From contig OX578284.1 in NCBI GenBank assembly GCA_951217055.1, positions 15,681,687-15,745,686 on the forward strand: a DNA stretch of 64,000 nt, given 5' to 3'. The position numbers were made by a program, and so were the translations under genes. Within the stretch, counting starts at the first letter, position 1. Each line of letters begins with the position of its first letter. Positions 46,705-58,935 of the stretch are shown here, piece by piece. Source of the stretch: Gerris lacustris (lineage: Eukaryota; Arthropoda; Insecta; Hemiptera; Gerridae). The notes under the pieces are model-generated. The model did no database searches, had not been told where the DNA came from, and was given only the letters and a program-made list of their open reading frames with translations.

Positions 46705-47120
46705 ACTACTAGGCATTGCGTAGCTCTTTTATTAAAGCGAGAGTAATCCAATAAATATTGAATATTAAGAAAATAGTTAATCATGATGAGTTGATAGTTA
46801 AAGAGGATGATTGTAGTAGAAAGTCGAGTAGTAAGGGAACAGGACTATTCCTTAACTCTCACCTCACGTCCCGTCTAAACCATTTAAACTATTACAAAAT
46901 GTTTTACTTGACTACACAAAAACTTCTACTTGTATCAGGTTGATTGATTTTACAAGCATGTTTTAATAGTAAATTAGATGATTCAAGGGAATATTTATTA
47001 AAATCCATAGTTTAGAACAAAAGATATTGATGAAAACGTTGTTTCCTCTATTTTAAATGTTTAGGTCCACTTTAATAGTTTCAGCGACACTACAAGGCGG
47101 TATTGCTGTTGGTTTCATTT
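46705..47120 (+). repeat. Family A dispersed repeat, 5' half only
   Basis: ACTAGGCATTGCGTAGCTCT start; matches family A as far as GCTGTTGGTTTCAT. It is truncated before the 3' half and followed by the 99-bp array. Confidence 0.6.
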
Positions 47121-47213
47121 ATACAAATTTAATAAAAATATGAAAAACCTAAATATTATTAATCTATGCCTCAAGAGCTTTCTTCAAGAACCTTTTAAAA
47201 AGTCCTTTCCAGA

Positions 47214-47588
47214 ATAAACTACGAATAGAGATGTTCCAAAACAGATTGCACCTGATGGTGTGTTAGTTGCACACGATTACCAGTCTATGAGGAGAACAAA
47301 CTACGTATAGAGATGTTCCAAAATAGATTACACCTGATAGTGGGAGAAGTACTTGCTCACGATACGTTTTCACGATTGCCAGTCTATGAGGAGAACAAAC
47401 TACGTATAGAGATGTTCCAAAATAGATTACACCTGATAGTGGGAGAAGTACTTGCTCACGATACGTTTTCACGATTGCCAGTCTATGAGGAGAACAAACT
47501 ACGTATAGAGATGTTCCAAAATAGATTACACCTGATAGTGGGAGAAGTACTTGCTCACGATACGTTTTCACAATTGCAAGTCTATGAG
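47214..47588. repeat. 99-bp tandem repeat, three full copies and one degraded copy
   Basis: Three near-identical 99-bp units (47292-47390, 47391-47489, 47490-47588) and an older partial one before them. Because 99 is a multiple of three, both strands stay open. The plus strand gives a 33-residue repeat (MFQNRLHLIVGEVLAHDTFS...), the minus strand another. No family is recognised, and the units are too alike for an old protein repeat. Confidence 0.85.
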
Positions 47589-47599
47589 GTCCAGACTAG

Positions 47600-49115
47600 C
47601 AATGTGAGTAAACAATTTTCTTGCATGACTTCATAATTTCTACATAATAACCGATTGAAGTGGGTGGGTAGTTAGCACAGATAATTGGGTATGAGGACAG
47701 AGTAATTGGATATTTTACATACTCACATGTTAAGACATACTTTTATATAAGTTATAAAAGTTCTTATAGCAATAAAATGTAGAGTACATTAGTTTAGTCT
47801 AATTTACATTGGGACAAAGGAATATCACACTTTTGTATATAAAAGTGTGATATTCCTTTGTAAAATGTGTAAAATTGATCAATATATCGAAGTATGGCGT
47901 CATTATAACAATCGATAGTACCTTACACGTATCGATAGTAGATTACACGCCTGGCGACTCACCAAGCCACTAGACTCCAAGCGAGGTAGCTTCGGTGTGG
48001 CCGCAGCCTGATCGTTCTGAAAAACGATATTATTTTTATTTCTCCAATTTAAAAAATTCCTGGACAGTAATCCGTTTTAGACATCAGGGAACAGTAATAA
48101 AAGTATGTTTTCACTGTAATATCAGAAATAAATAAAGCTGACATATTTTGCAATAGGAAATACGCTCGTTACGTTCTCCCTTCTACAAAAGAAAAGTATA
48201 CAGCAATATTTATTCTGTCACTCTTTATGCTTGTACAAGATGTTACAGTATCGAATGCTTAGACAGCTTTATCGCAAACTAAGATATTTTAGTTTATCTC
48301 GTGTAACAAATCTGGTATAGCCTCGATTTTATTATTAAGAGCGATGCCGAAGAAATAAAATAAATACACATGTGACAATAAAATGAAATAGATATTTTTG
48401 ATTTTTGTTGCTTTCTTTTGACAAAAAGAAGTCTGTTTGACCACTAGCCAAAATAAAAATACACATTTACTATGTGATATGATCATAATATTAAGACTTC
48501 CAAACATCGAATGTAAGAAATATGTTATCTTTAAACCTTAAACTATAAAATTTATCAATAAAATTCATAGATAAAATAATATATAAATAATAAAATCTTA
48601 AGCAAAAGTATTACATTTTTACAGAATAAAGTAAGAGTGAATGGGAGATAGTTGAGTTTGTATAAATAAATGAGTGTGAGAATAAGAGAACATTATATAC
48701 TGGTTAATGTTTTTAGGGTCATCAAAAAAAGGTGTCTTCCCTAATATATGAAACGGGTTTCAGATAAAGTTTTATTAAAAAGTAGATAAATAAATGTTAT
48801 CTACTTGCGACAGCAAAATGAGGCATTATTGAACTGATTTCGGGCAGAGAAATATGATTTTACTGCCTAGGCGGTAAAATGAGGAAACATTTTTATTGTT
48901 ATAATGTTGGCAATAACAGTTTATACTATTATCTGTATCTTATAACGTTATATATTATAGTTTAATAAGTAAAATTTAATTAATAAACGTTTTAATATTT
49001 AAATAATTTGTTTATATTTGTTAATTCTTGTACATAAGTACAATGGATAGAAGATCTTTAATTAAAAAGTAGCGGTCACTGGCCACACTGCAGCTTCATG
49101 TAAACATCCAACATC
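47600..49115. other. Intron DNA, mostly unassigned
   Basis: Contains the family C hairpin at 47795 and a family E fragment at 48040-48100. Otherwise AT-rich without recognisable features. Confidence 0.5.
47795..47870. repeat. Family C-derived perfect hairpin
   Basis: CAAAGGAATATCACACTTTT, then GTATAT, then its exact reverse complement. Flanked by the GTCTAATTTACATTGGGA word typical of family C. Confidence 0.6.
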
Positions 49116-49119
49116 CATT

Positions 49120-49322
49120 TTTTTTTTATTTTGTGGGTTAAGTCCCGTTCGACAGCTAAGGTCATTACAGGACGGGGGCTATCCGGCTACTTTACTCATC
49201 TACTCGATGAGATCATCAGTGTGAAACATGGCTCACCACTCTGGGATTCGAACTCACAACCGGGGTTTAGACCTTGGTTTCAGAGTCGAGAGCGCTAATC
49301 ACTCGGCTACACCTGCCCCCAA
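49120..49322 (-). repeat. tRNA-derived SINE
   Basis: The minus strand reads GTGTAGCCGAGTGATTAGCG (A box-like) and GTGAGTTCGAATCCCAGAG (B box with GTTCGAATCCC) at normal spacing. A body with ACACTGATGATCTCATCGAG and CCGTCCTGTAATGACC follows, ending in an A-rich tail at about 49120. The internal pol III boxes, body and tail define a SINE. Relatives are at 12235-12420 and 36770-36960. Confidence 0.75.
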
Positions 49323-51144
49323 CATCCATATTATTATTATTATTGTTGTTGAAGTCGTTCTACATTCTAGCTACTTTTCTTGATTTATCCTAGTTACTTA
49401 TTTTATTTTAAGCAGTAGAAGATATCAATACTTTTAGTAATTTGTTAGTAAAAATATAAATAAATATTTTATATTTCGTGCATTATTCATTCAGAAGTTA
49501 TGTATGTTATAAACGTGTGTTTTGTGCTTCGTTGTTATAGCTTCAGTTTGCTATTCACAATTGTTATTATTACCAAGCTTCATATTTGATATATTTTCAA
49601 CATTAATTTTATCTTATTAATATGACATATAGTAATTAACTATGTCATAATAATAAAGAGAGTATTTTAGCAGTTTCATTTTTCTGCCGCCCCTAGATAA
49701 AATATTGTATGCAACAAGGCAGCAAAAGAAACATTTCTGCCTCGTTTATTCATTGCCTGCCTCGGCAGTCAAATTGGTAAATTACCTGTCTCGGCTTCAC
49801 CTCGGCAGTTAATTATCATAGCCTCTCCTCGCCTCGGCTCGTCAATCTAATCACTCGTCAGTAAACTTTCATTTTGCTGCCTAGTTACATAAATAACTAT
49901 TAAATATTGATTACAAGCGATGAAGTTTATCCATTTCTGATAATAAAAAAATATTTGTTGCTAAAAATGCTGGACTTGGAAGCATCAGAGGAGGTATTCA
50001 AAAAGGATTTATATCTCCACGTAAAATATAAGATTTCATAATTAAAAAATATAATTTATCATTGATCCCCTTAACGCCAAAGTCAACAAACCAAAATTAT
50101 TTAGGGTTTAATTCAAAGAGGAAAATGCTAAAATTTTCATTGCGGATGTAGTTTCCTGCCGAAAATGAAATGTTTTAAAAGAATGACTTAATCTCTTTAA
50201 ATAACCCAGATTTTAAACAGGCTGGTGCCATTCGACGGTCTGTGTCATTCTTGTAAACTAGTTAATTTTCGGCCGGAAACTGGAATTGCTTTATGCTTTT
50301 TCTGTATTTCTGAGGGTCATACTGGTGGCAATTTTGCTGTTTGAGGGTTCGTAAAAAAAATGTATAAATAAATACTCTGTCCACAAAATAGGCAAGAACC
50401 ATAAAAGGAGGATAATATTATGTAAGGTTATATAAACACCACAAAAAATAAAATAATCATAATTTCTTTATTCATGAACCGATTTCAGTAAATAAGGTAT
50501 CGTTAAATTTGCATTAAAAAGTTCTAATTTTTTTTTCTTATGCAAATTTTAATCTTATCTACTAGTTCTGATGGAATTTGACTACCAAATTTTTAAATAG
50601 ACGCCATTTTGAAATTTGAAAACTAATATTTTTGGAAATTTTATACATCGGAGTTAATAAGACATCTGTCAAGTTTCATAAAAATATCTTGAAGGGTTAG
50701 AAAATGGCGATTTACGGCTGAACTAAGACGAAATCGAAAAAAGTTACTGAGCATTTTCCACTTATTTTCACACGTAGAACCTGGTTCTGAATAGCACGAT
50801 AAGTTTTTTTTTTGTGAAACCCTGTATTTATAATAATAGTTTAAATGCTACTTCGGGTTGTTCAGATTCTTATAGTTATGTAGTTATATAGGTTTATCTA
50901 AGAAGGTGAGCTTTGTACCAAAGTATTCTACCCCACACTTCCCTCTTCCACTTATAATCAATTATGACATTCATCACGATTAATAAGTCCTTTAATATTA
51001 TTCAGGTGCGTGAGCATTATTAACCCACTAATAGACTGAAAATCATCATACATTCGTTTTATTTAGTTCATTAGCTTTAATCCCTTTAGGCATTCAAGTT
51101 TATCAAGGCGTTTATAACTAGAACTAAATAATATCGATTAATTG

Positions 51145-51420
51145 TCAACTCGACAGACATTTGCAGCTGCTAGGCTTGGGTTGAGAGTTCAACCTGTCGG
51201 CTAAGTGAAGAGGAGAATGAACCCCCACTCATCTACAAAGCTGTTTCCCTGCATTGAAATGCTTCAGATGGAAACCATTTGAAATGCTAATTGATACCTT
51301 AGACGAGCTTAAGGAATTGCTCTAATTTAATACACATGAAAAGGATCTAGGAGGGAATATTTTACTTTGAACTCGTATGTTCAATGAACCCACCAGCCTA
51401 TTTTATATTTCGGTGATTTT
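51145..51420 (+). pseudogene. Decayed LINE tail related to 24795-25530
   Basis: TCAACTCGACAGACATTTGC and the following 200 bases align with 25247-25440, including the CTGTCGGCT Cys-codon region and GGAAACCATTTGAAATGCTAAT. Many stops; no open frame. Confidence 0.65.
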
Positions 51421-51454
51421 AATCGCCCTAGTAAACAAAATTCATAAATGTAAC

Positions 51455-52205
51455 TATACTAGGCATCGCGTGGCTCTATCATTGAAACGAGCTTAATGCA
51501 ATAAATATTACATAGTTAATTATGATGAGTTGATAGTTAAAGAATATAATTGTAATAGAGAGCTGTGTAGCGGGGGATAAGGGTTATTGCACTATTCACT
51601 ATTTCACACTCACGTGACGTAACTAACCTACACGTCTCAGCCATTCCATTTCGCAACACAAAAACTACTGCATGAATCAAGTTGAAATTTGTCATGCCTG
51701 TTTCAAATGTGTTTTAAACGATGTATAGGAAATAGGATGTATTATTAAAAAATCGTTACTTTAGAACGTAAGATATCGGTAATAACATTGCTTTCTCTAT
51801 TTTTAACGTTAAGCTCCGCTTAATAAGCTTAATCCGCTTTAATAAGTTTTGCGATCTTTAACACTTCATTGCGGTGTCGGAGTTGGTTTTACTAAAAATT
51901 GTTATTTGAAAAAAACGTTTGTCTCATAGAATATGTGATGATAGAATCTTTTCCCATCCTGAAATTTCAATTTTACATTTGACCCTCTCGTTTGCGCGAG
52001 TGATGCGCGCGAGCTCTTGGACGTATCACGCTGTCCAACGAACTTACCCCTGAACATTAGTGAAAGGAAAACGAATAACAAATTTCAATCAAATCGTTCA
52101 CATTTCACAGTTATCAAGTTATCGTCGGACACGTAAACGTTATACACAGATAGACAAACTGGCAGACAAGATGCATATTATGTTGAATGTAAGAAGCTAG
52201 TTTCA
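51455..52205 (+). repeat. Family A dispersed repeat, diverged
   Basis: ACTAGGCATCGCGTGGCTCT start, GCGGTGTCGGAGTTGG middle, and an end with TTGAATGTAAGAAGCTAG. Clear similarity to 1532-2310 with scattered substitutions and a short duplication near 51815. Confidence 0.65.
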
Positions 52206-52987
52206 ATTACATTTATTTTATATTTATTGAAATTCTTGGGATAAGAGAGATAATTCAACTAGGATGTGAATTCATTAGTAAAAGGTTAAATCGATTATCC
52301 TAATAAAAATGTTAATCAAAAAGCTGTATTTGTATGCATGACTTAAAAATGAATAATGTATTCAATATGATAACTTATTTACAAGACATTCAGTCTTTGT
52401 TTCATCCATTTTTTAATCAAAAAGCAAAAGACGCTCATGCAATATGATAAGAAGGTATCCAACACTTTACTAAACTGCATTAGCTACACTTTTTACCATC
52501 TTGAAAATGTTCACACAACCAAATAAGGTGGATAGACACTGAAACTTTTCTTTACATTTCCTTTGACCCAAATCTTTTATTCCTTTTCACAAACTAACAC
52601 TATCTCGGAAGGAAAGTATAGGACAAGTATTCAGGACTTTTCTTATTCTTCGTCCTTTATTCTATTTACAAGATAAAGAGATATTTACTTCGTTTCAATA
52701 AACTCCCACGGCGTTTAGAATCTATAGAAACTCAAAAGAAATTCAAAGCATCTTTTGAAAATTCTATTAAATAGGTTGAATTTAAACAATGATAAAATAT
52801 TTCTCGGTCTGAAACCGGTTTGCAGTAGCAAATTTAATTTCGTTTCACATTGTTTAGTATAATTCCTTTTTTCCTATAGTAGTATTTATTACAATTCAAT
52901 TTTATTTATTCCAACATTTAAACTTTATTAAATTAGATTTAAATATTTATTTTGAATTGAGTGAGTTAATTTAATTTTAAATTTAAG

Positions 52988-53097
<110 letters not shown>

Positions 53098-53149
53098 CGC
53101 ATAACAATTCAATTATAATATTAGACCAATAGATCTTTAATTGCAGGGA

Positions 53150-53300
53150 TCATTTGCAATTCCTGCAATGGAGCAACTCAATTGGGAATGACCTCTGTAA
53201 AGGGTTCGAAATGTCGGGATTCACAATGTCACCGAAGCGATCTTTTCCGGTAAGATCTAGATTTATTAGAGTTTGACCGCGGGAACCTACGCAATATAGA
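53150..53300 (+). repeat. Second degraded relative of the palindrome repeat
   Basis: TTTATTAGAGTTTGACCGCGGGAACCTACGCA corresponds to sequence just right of the palindrome (40349-40382), and GTTCGAAATGTCGGG corresponds to the GAAACGTCGG core. The rest is diverged. Confidence 0.4.
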
Positions 53301-53834
53301 AAAAGTAATAGTCTGTAGAAAATAGTATAGAACCAAAAATTCTCGATTTACAATCGCATAAAGGAACAAAAAAGAAGTATATGACCTAGTTCTGTCTGTT
53401 ACAAGTAGGTATAATTCATGAAATCAAAGAGAATATAAGGCAGCTCAAGTTTCACAAATAAAAAATCTTGTCGAATAAAAATAGTGCAGCAATAAAATAG
53501 ACTAAGAACTGACGAATTATATTAGTTCACAAACCCGACTGATTTCACTTCTATCTATAGAGAGGCTGTTTATCTTATGATGCTAGGTTTTGATGATTAC
53601 CACCCCCCCCCCCCCCCCATTGATTTTTGCCTGAACTACTTGAGTGAGAGCTGTGGAAGTAATCTTTACTAATACATACATGTTAGAGGAAAGGTAAATC
53701 TGCTTGGAAAGTTCAAATTATCTCCAGCTTTAATTGCAACAATTTTTATGTAATATATACCTTCATTTCCTAGGTGTAAAATTAGTCTACCATCTCTCAC
53801 TAATGTATATTATATGTATAGGTTAATATTATAT

Positions 53835-54560
53835 AACTAGACCCTCTTAGCTCCATCATTGAAGCGAGCGTAATGCAATAAGTTTTAGATATCAAGAAAA
53901 TAGTTAATCATGATGTGTTAATAGTTAAAGATATAATGATTGTAGAGAGCCATGTTGTGTAATGGGGGAGAAGAGTACCTTTCTATATTCCTTAACTTAC
54001 ATGTTCCGACTATCTTCATCAACTATTATAAAGTGTATCACTTCACTGCTCCAAAACTTAAGCCTGTATCAGGTTGGAATGTTACAAGCCTGTTCCAATG
54101 GTACGTTAGACGTTGTACCAATTGTATGTATATGAAGTTTCTTTCAAAACGTTACGTTAGAAAGCATGATATTGGCAAAAATAGTTTAAAAGTAGTTTTA
54201 ACTATCTTTATCACTTCTTCATCAGCGGTAATCAGCGGTGTCGCTGTTGGTTTAAAAAAATTTATAAAAATGTTCATCTCATCGAATAGGTGATAATAGA
54301 ATCTTTTCCCGTTCTGAAAAGCCAATTTTACATTTGAAGCTCACTTTTACGCGAACATCACGCGCGAACTCTTAAGACGGATAACCTTGTCCAACGACCT
54401 AAGCCTGAGCATTAGTAAAAGGAACATGTACACTAAATTTCAACTAAATCAGTCAACTTTTATTTAAGTCATGGTGGGACACATAAACGTTACTGACAGA
54501 CAGAAATATGCATATTTTGTTTAATGTAATAAGCTCGCTTACGCTCATTTCTATTATCCC
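53835..54560 (+). repeat. Family A dispersed repeat, diverged
   Basis: ATCATTGAAGCGAGCGTAAT start, GGTGTCGCTGTTGG at about 54237, TGACAGACAGAAATATGCAT and AAGCTCGCTTACGCTC at the end. The 113-codon frame at 53952 arises from it. It ends only about 90 bp from mGluR exon A. Confidence 0.65.
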
Positions 54561-54652
54561 CAGTGATTTTCATCTAGTTGCCTCTTGAAATCCCTCTCTT
54601 TCAAACGCAATACATTAATACATTCTAAGTGAAAAGAAAAGTGTTTGATTAC

Positions 54653-54866
54653 CTATGTGTTTTGACTCGTTAAAAGCCTCTGGTATGTTCCTGGTAAGAA
54701 CTGCATACACCGTGCAGATCAATATAAGAAGGATGGGATAGGCAAATGCCACCATGTATGAAGCATCCACGTAACTTGAACAGACTAGCAAGTTGGAATC
54801 TCTAGTAGGGTAATGGTAAACAGCTCTCGGTGGTGACACAGCCGTCCAAACAACGACAACCAGCAA
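54653..54866 (-). CDS. Metabotropic glutamate receptor, exon A (TM4-TM5-ICL3), partial gene
   Basis: Internal exon of a class C GPCR at the plasma membrane, where glutamate signalling is passed to G proteins. Translated from phase 0 it gives 71 codons plus one base. It begins inside TM4 (LLVVVVWTAVSPPRA), continues through the second extracellular loop with YHYPTRD and the conserved cysteine of NLLVCSSY, then TM5 (AFAYPILLILICTVYAV) and the third intracellular loop (IPEAFNESKHI), a G-protein-contact segment strongly conserved in mGluRs. The acceptor reads TTGTTTCAG before 54866 and the donor reads ATAG/GTAATC after 54653. The ATG upstream in the open frame lies in the intron, so the exon is not a start. 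The final G pairs with the first two bases of the exon at 44417 to make Gly. Family assignment rests on recognised motifs. The receptor subgroup is inferred to be the insect mGluRA/group II-like type. Confidence 0.93.
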
Positions 54867-55000
54867 CTGAAACAAAGTGACAACCATTTTGAAAAACATG
54901 TATTATTATGATAAAAGTAGTTTAAAATCTCAAAGAACACATTAGATTAGTTTGCTGGCTTGCAAATGACCTATCTAGCATGCATTGGAGTTAAGTTTTA

Positions 55001-55710
55001 AGGTGGGATTCCTATGCTGCGGCTGACGCTAGGTTGCTCTGGTCGTGCGGCCGTACCGGTTTAAGAGTAGTGTAGATGCAAACGCAAAGGAAAACGGGTA
55101 TCATTATATTGTGAAAAAATTCCTAATTTAGAATACTTATTCTATTGTTACTTTTCAAGGTATTAGTTCGTTTTTAATCAAATCAGTTATGTCGGATAGA
55201 GTACTGTTTAACAGTTGAGGAAGATGAAAAGTTGGAGGATAGTTGTGTGTGATCACAAAATGTGATTTTCAATGACATAGTAAGCATGTACAACGCAGTG
55301 GCGTAACAATACAGAGGAATAGCGGCATAACAAATCAATGGCGTAGAAAAGGGGGGGTGAGTACACTAGATTTTTTTAAAATTATAAATGTTTATATACT
55401 TTAAAACAGTAATTCAAATAATAATATACGTAATGTTTAAGTAAAATAAATAATATGGAATTTCTTCTTTGAGAAATAAGTGTCTCAAAACAACCTTCCT
55501 CAATCCTTGATTTGAAAATAGGGTGTGCTGCAGCATTACCCTGACTTAGTTGCAATACAATTTTTTCGATATTTTCTAGATGTAAATAGAAAAGCAAATC
55601 GCGGACACTCATTATTGTCACTCTTTTACGATACCGAGGCCTCAGACCAACTGAACGCATTCATAGGAAACCCTATAACCTGCGTCAGCCGCAGCATAGG
55701 AATCGCACCT
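55001..55710. mobile_element. PIF/Harbinger-like element (710 bp, TTA duplication)
   Basis: Inverted ends of about 28 bp: AGGTGGGATTCCTATGCTGC left and AGGTGCGATTCCTATGCTGC inverted right, with GGCTGACGC continuing inward. TTA on both sides (54998-55000, 55711-55713). The interior is AT-rich with short open frames that do not resemble a transposase. Confidence 0.78.
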
Positions 55711-56084
55711 TTAACCTATATATTGTGAGGTTGCAATATTTTGTTGTAATGAGAGGTTATCATCTGTCTATATAACCACAATAAAAACACTTACCCAAAA
55801 AAATTAGTCGACTCACTAAAAAAATTAAGCTAAAGTTATGACATTTTAGGTTCAGCCAAGTGTACCCTAATCCGAGTAAATTTTATATCGCCCGATGAAT
55901 TCATATTTAATTATGATACATGTACATATTGGAAAAGGAAGGAAAGAAGAGAGCCTCGATTTGTAAATCTTTGTATAGTTTTCTTTTTTTTTAAGTACAT
56001 TCGCGACAACACTGTTTATAACCTGTCTTACAACTTAAAGCCTCACTGTTTTTATTTTTTATCAATAACCTGATGAAGAGTTAA

Positions 56085-56239
56085 AGGTCCCCATACTCGG
56101 TCAAAATGTTTACGCAAACATTTTGACCGTGTATGGGGTTGTTTGATGATTGCCCAAACATAATGTTTGACGAGTATGGCCTAAATTTGCCCGACATCAG
56201 GTTAGCGCAAACATTATGTTTAATCGTGTATGGGGGCCT
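56085..56239. mobile_element. PIF/Harbinger-like MITE (155 bp, TAA duplication)
   Basis: Ends AGGTCCCCATACTCGGTC and, inverted, AGGCCCCCATACACGATT; TAA at 56082-56084 and 56240-56242. It shares the AAAATGTTT-CGCAAACATTTTGACC hairpin with the 43449 copy. Confidence 0.85.
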
Positions 56240-56979
56240 TAAGGCCAAGTAAGGCTCACAAGCTTGAATTTGTAGTGTTTTTATATTAATAGACCAATAT
56301 CTTATAATTATACAATTTTTTGGTTAGTAAAATCAGTGTTAAGGTATCTAGTGTTCATAACATAATTATAAAATGTAGTAGAAAACTTAGGACATTATTG
56401 TAAGCAGGCATAAAAAAGAAAAATATGTTCAATAATCTTATTACATCCTGACTGACCAGTAATCTTATTACATCCTGTAAGTACAGCGTATTAGCGATAA
56501 GCACTTTTCTCATTTATACCTTTTAATCATCTCTTTTTCCTATTTTTGAAAGGAATCTAATTGAAAAGAATTTTTGAAAGGTAATTTTTTTGAAAGGAGA
56601 AAATCTTCCATAAATATTTTGGACGGGAAATACATGTTAAATTTTAAAATTATCATCTAAATAAAGATGGTAGACCTTATAAAGCACCAACAACAGTTTT
56701 AAAGATCATTTTCTAGTATTACGTCAATCAAGTTTCAAATAAATAAATGTAATCAATATCAAAAGCCGGCTTGACATAACATGATATTGAATTCCGAAGC
56801 TGATTTAGCATTTATGTCAAAAGAGTAATTTCATTTATAAATTCAAGACAAAACTAGAGAATAGAATCTAAGACAGGATTGACTTTCATGAATTCTACTT
56901 CACAATCTAAACAGGACAATAATTTCTATTATTTTGCCCCTTAAAAGGGTATCGTAGATCAAGGTGAGTTAGAATGGGC

Positions 56980-57510
56980 ACTTCTTTAGATTGTTACTCC
57001 CCTTATAAAGAAAATAGAGAGGAGTAACACTTTAAAGAAGGTGTACGGAATGTTCTTTTTTAGAGTGTTACTCCACTTATAAAGAAAACAGAGGGGAGTA
57101 ACACTTTAAAGAAGGTGTACGGAATGTTCTTCTTTAGAGTGTTACTCCACTTATAAAGAAAACAGAGGGGAGTAACACTTTAAAGAAGGTGTACGGAATG
57201 TTCTTCTTTAGAGTGTTACTCCACTTATAAAGAAAACAGAGGGGAGTAACACTTTAAAGAAGGTGTACGGAATGTTCTTCTTTAGATTGTTACTCCCCTT
57301 ATAAACAAAACAGAGGGGAGTATCACTTTAAAGAAGGTGTACGGAATGTTCTCCTTTAGAGTGTTACTCCACTTATAAAAACAGAAGTGTGACTTTCCTT
57401 TGTCCCAAAGCGCAATAGACTAAACATCCCTTTGTCTCAATAGTTCTTTAGTCAAAGTCATTTATATTCTTAAAACAACATAGGGGAGTAACAATCTAAA
57501 GAAGTACCTT
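56980..57510. mobile_element. Family C MITE with an amplified hairpin array
   Basis: Outer ends ACTTCTTTAGATTGTTACTC and its inverted partner at 57484-57507. The left terminal unit is amplified into about five copies of 74 bp (about 57017-57370). Each copy is an imperfect hairpin: GGAGTAACACTTTAAAGAA faces TTCTTTAGAGTGTTACTCC. Other family C copies are at 13550-13700 and 42380-42605, with end fragments at 19790-19895, 47795-47870 and 58780-58935. Confidence 0.7.
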
Positions 57511-58369
57511 AGAATTTATTCACTAGCTAAGCTATAGTACAGTGTTTCAAATTAATACTATGGACTCTTTTTTTGTGAACGTAAGATCTTTTAACACAAA
57601 TAGTAATATGAACAACATCGAACTAATTTTATAGCAAATTTCTACTCTATACAGTTAACACAAACGACAACATCCTCAAAGTAACAAAAGAGAACTGTAT
57701 CAAAGTAGAAACGTAGGGATTTAAAGCTAAAAATATAGTGAATAGAATTCGGGAAATTCATCTATACTACGCACGTCTTTGATATGAAAACCGGAAAACA
57801 AGACAAAGGGGAAAATCATCACTGATTTTAACCTTTTGTTCATTAATAGATTATTTCAACCATTTCCTCTTACTTTGAATTGAACTTAGTTTAGCTTTGA
57901 TAATTTATCAGAGTTAGCGATTACCGACAATTTCCGATGCTAAAGTTAATACTCTCTCAATACTGGTATTAAAAGCAGACTATTGAGTATAGTTTCATAT
58001 TCAAGGTTAGGAAGTCGTTAATATGTTTAAACTAATGAGAAATGCTTTGATATAATAAGCTTTATTCAATACTTCGATAATATATTATTTGACACAGTAG
58101 GTATCAGATTTAATGAATTCTAAACTCAAATCTATACATTTCGCTGTGATATTATTATGAAATATAGAAAATCTGAATCAGGTAAACCCTTAATTCAGGT
58201 GTTTATATGAAAAAAATCAGTAATAATGAAATTGCAATTGAATTAAATTTTATCTTAGTTTTTATTTAGTCTTTAATATGAGCATGAGCACCCCAACCAT
58301 ATAATTTCCAACCCTTACCTCCTCCCAGAGACGAAACTAGACCGGCTGAGGCCCGTGTGCAAGTTTTTT
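57511..58369. other. Unassigned DNA upstream of the visible mGluR exons
   Basis: AT-rich, no coding exon, repeat or RNA gene recognised. Confidence 0.5.
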
Positions 58370-58745
58370 TTGAGAATTTTAGCTCCAAATTTGGGGGCGC
58401 TACACCCCAAAAACTCTGAAAAACGTGAAAAAAAATATTTCTCGAAAACGGTTCCGACGATTTTGATTAAACAATTCTAAAAAGTAGCCCATTTAAATAC
58501 GAATTTCACGATATAAGCCGTTTTCCCGGGAAAAATCTAGTTCCGGAGAAAATAGCTTAAAACGCGGACGAAGGAAGCACGGGTTCGATTCCCCGCCCTG
58601 GAGAAGTTATTTTTATGATAAATCTTGATGAAATGTTCAATAATAATTAAATTTACATACAAAACTAATAAATGGAAAACACTGGGCTAAGTAATTATGA
58701 ACTCGTATATGAGAAAGTTTGTCTGAGTTGTCTCGGACCGATTTT
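58370..58745 (-). repeat. Family D dispersed repeat, inverted copy
   Basis: Mirror of 32590-33010. Where the other copy has an unrelated stretch, this one has CACGGGTTCGATTCCCCGCC, a perfect tRNA T-arm/B-box-like sequence, so part may derive from a tRNA. No A box is visible at the right distance. Confidence 0.55.
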
Positions 58746-58935
58746 TTACTTTAGCATCCCCCTATATCCCTTTGAGTTAATAGTTATTCAGCTAAAGGAA
58801 CATTATACAGAGTAGCATATATTCCTTAGTCTAAATTACAATTAAGACGAAGGGATATTTATTCTAATGTATCTTGGGCCAAAGGAATATCACACTTGTG
58901 TTTATAATTGTGATCATATCCCTTAGTCTAATCAA

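Noticed and set aside
53952..54293. 113-codon plus-strand ORF
   Set aside because: It lies in a family A repeat, and the matching stretch is interrupted by stops in the other copies.
58575..58605. tRNA gene suggested by CACGGGTTCGATTCCCCGCC
   Set aside because: Only a T-arm-like sequence; no anticodon arm, D-arm or A box upstream. More likely a SINE-derived piece of family D.
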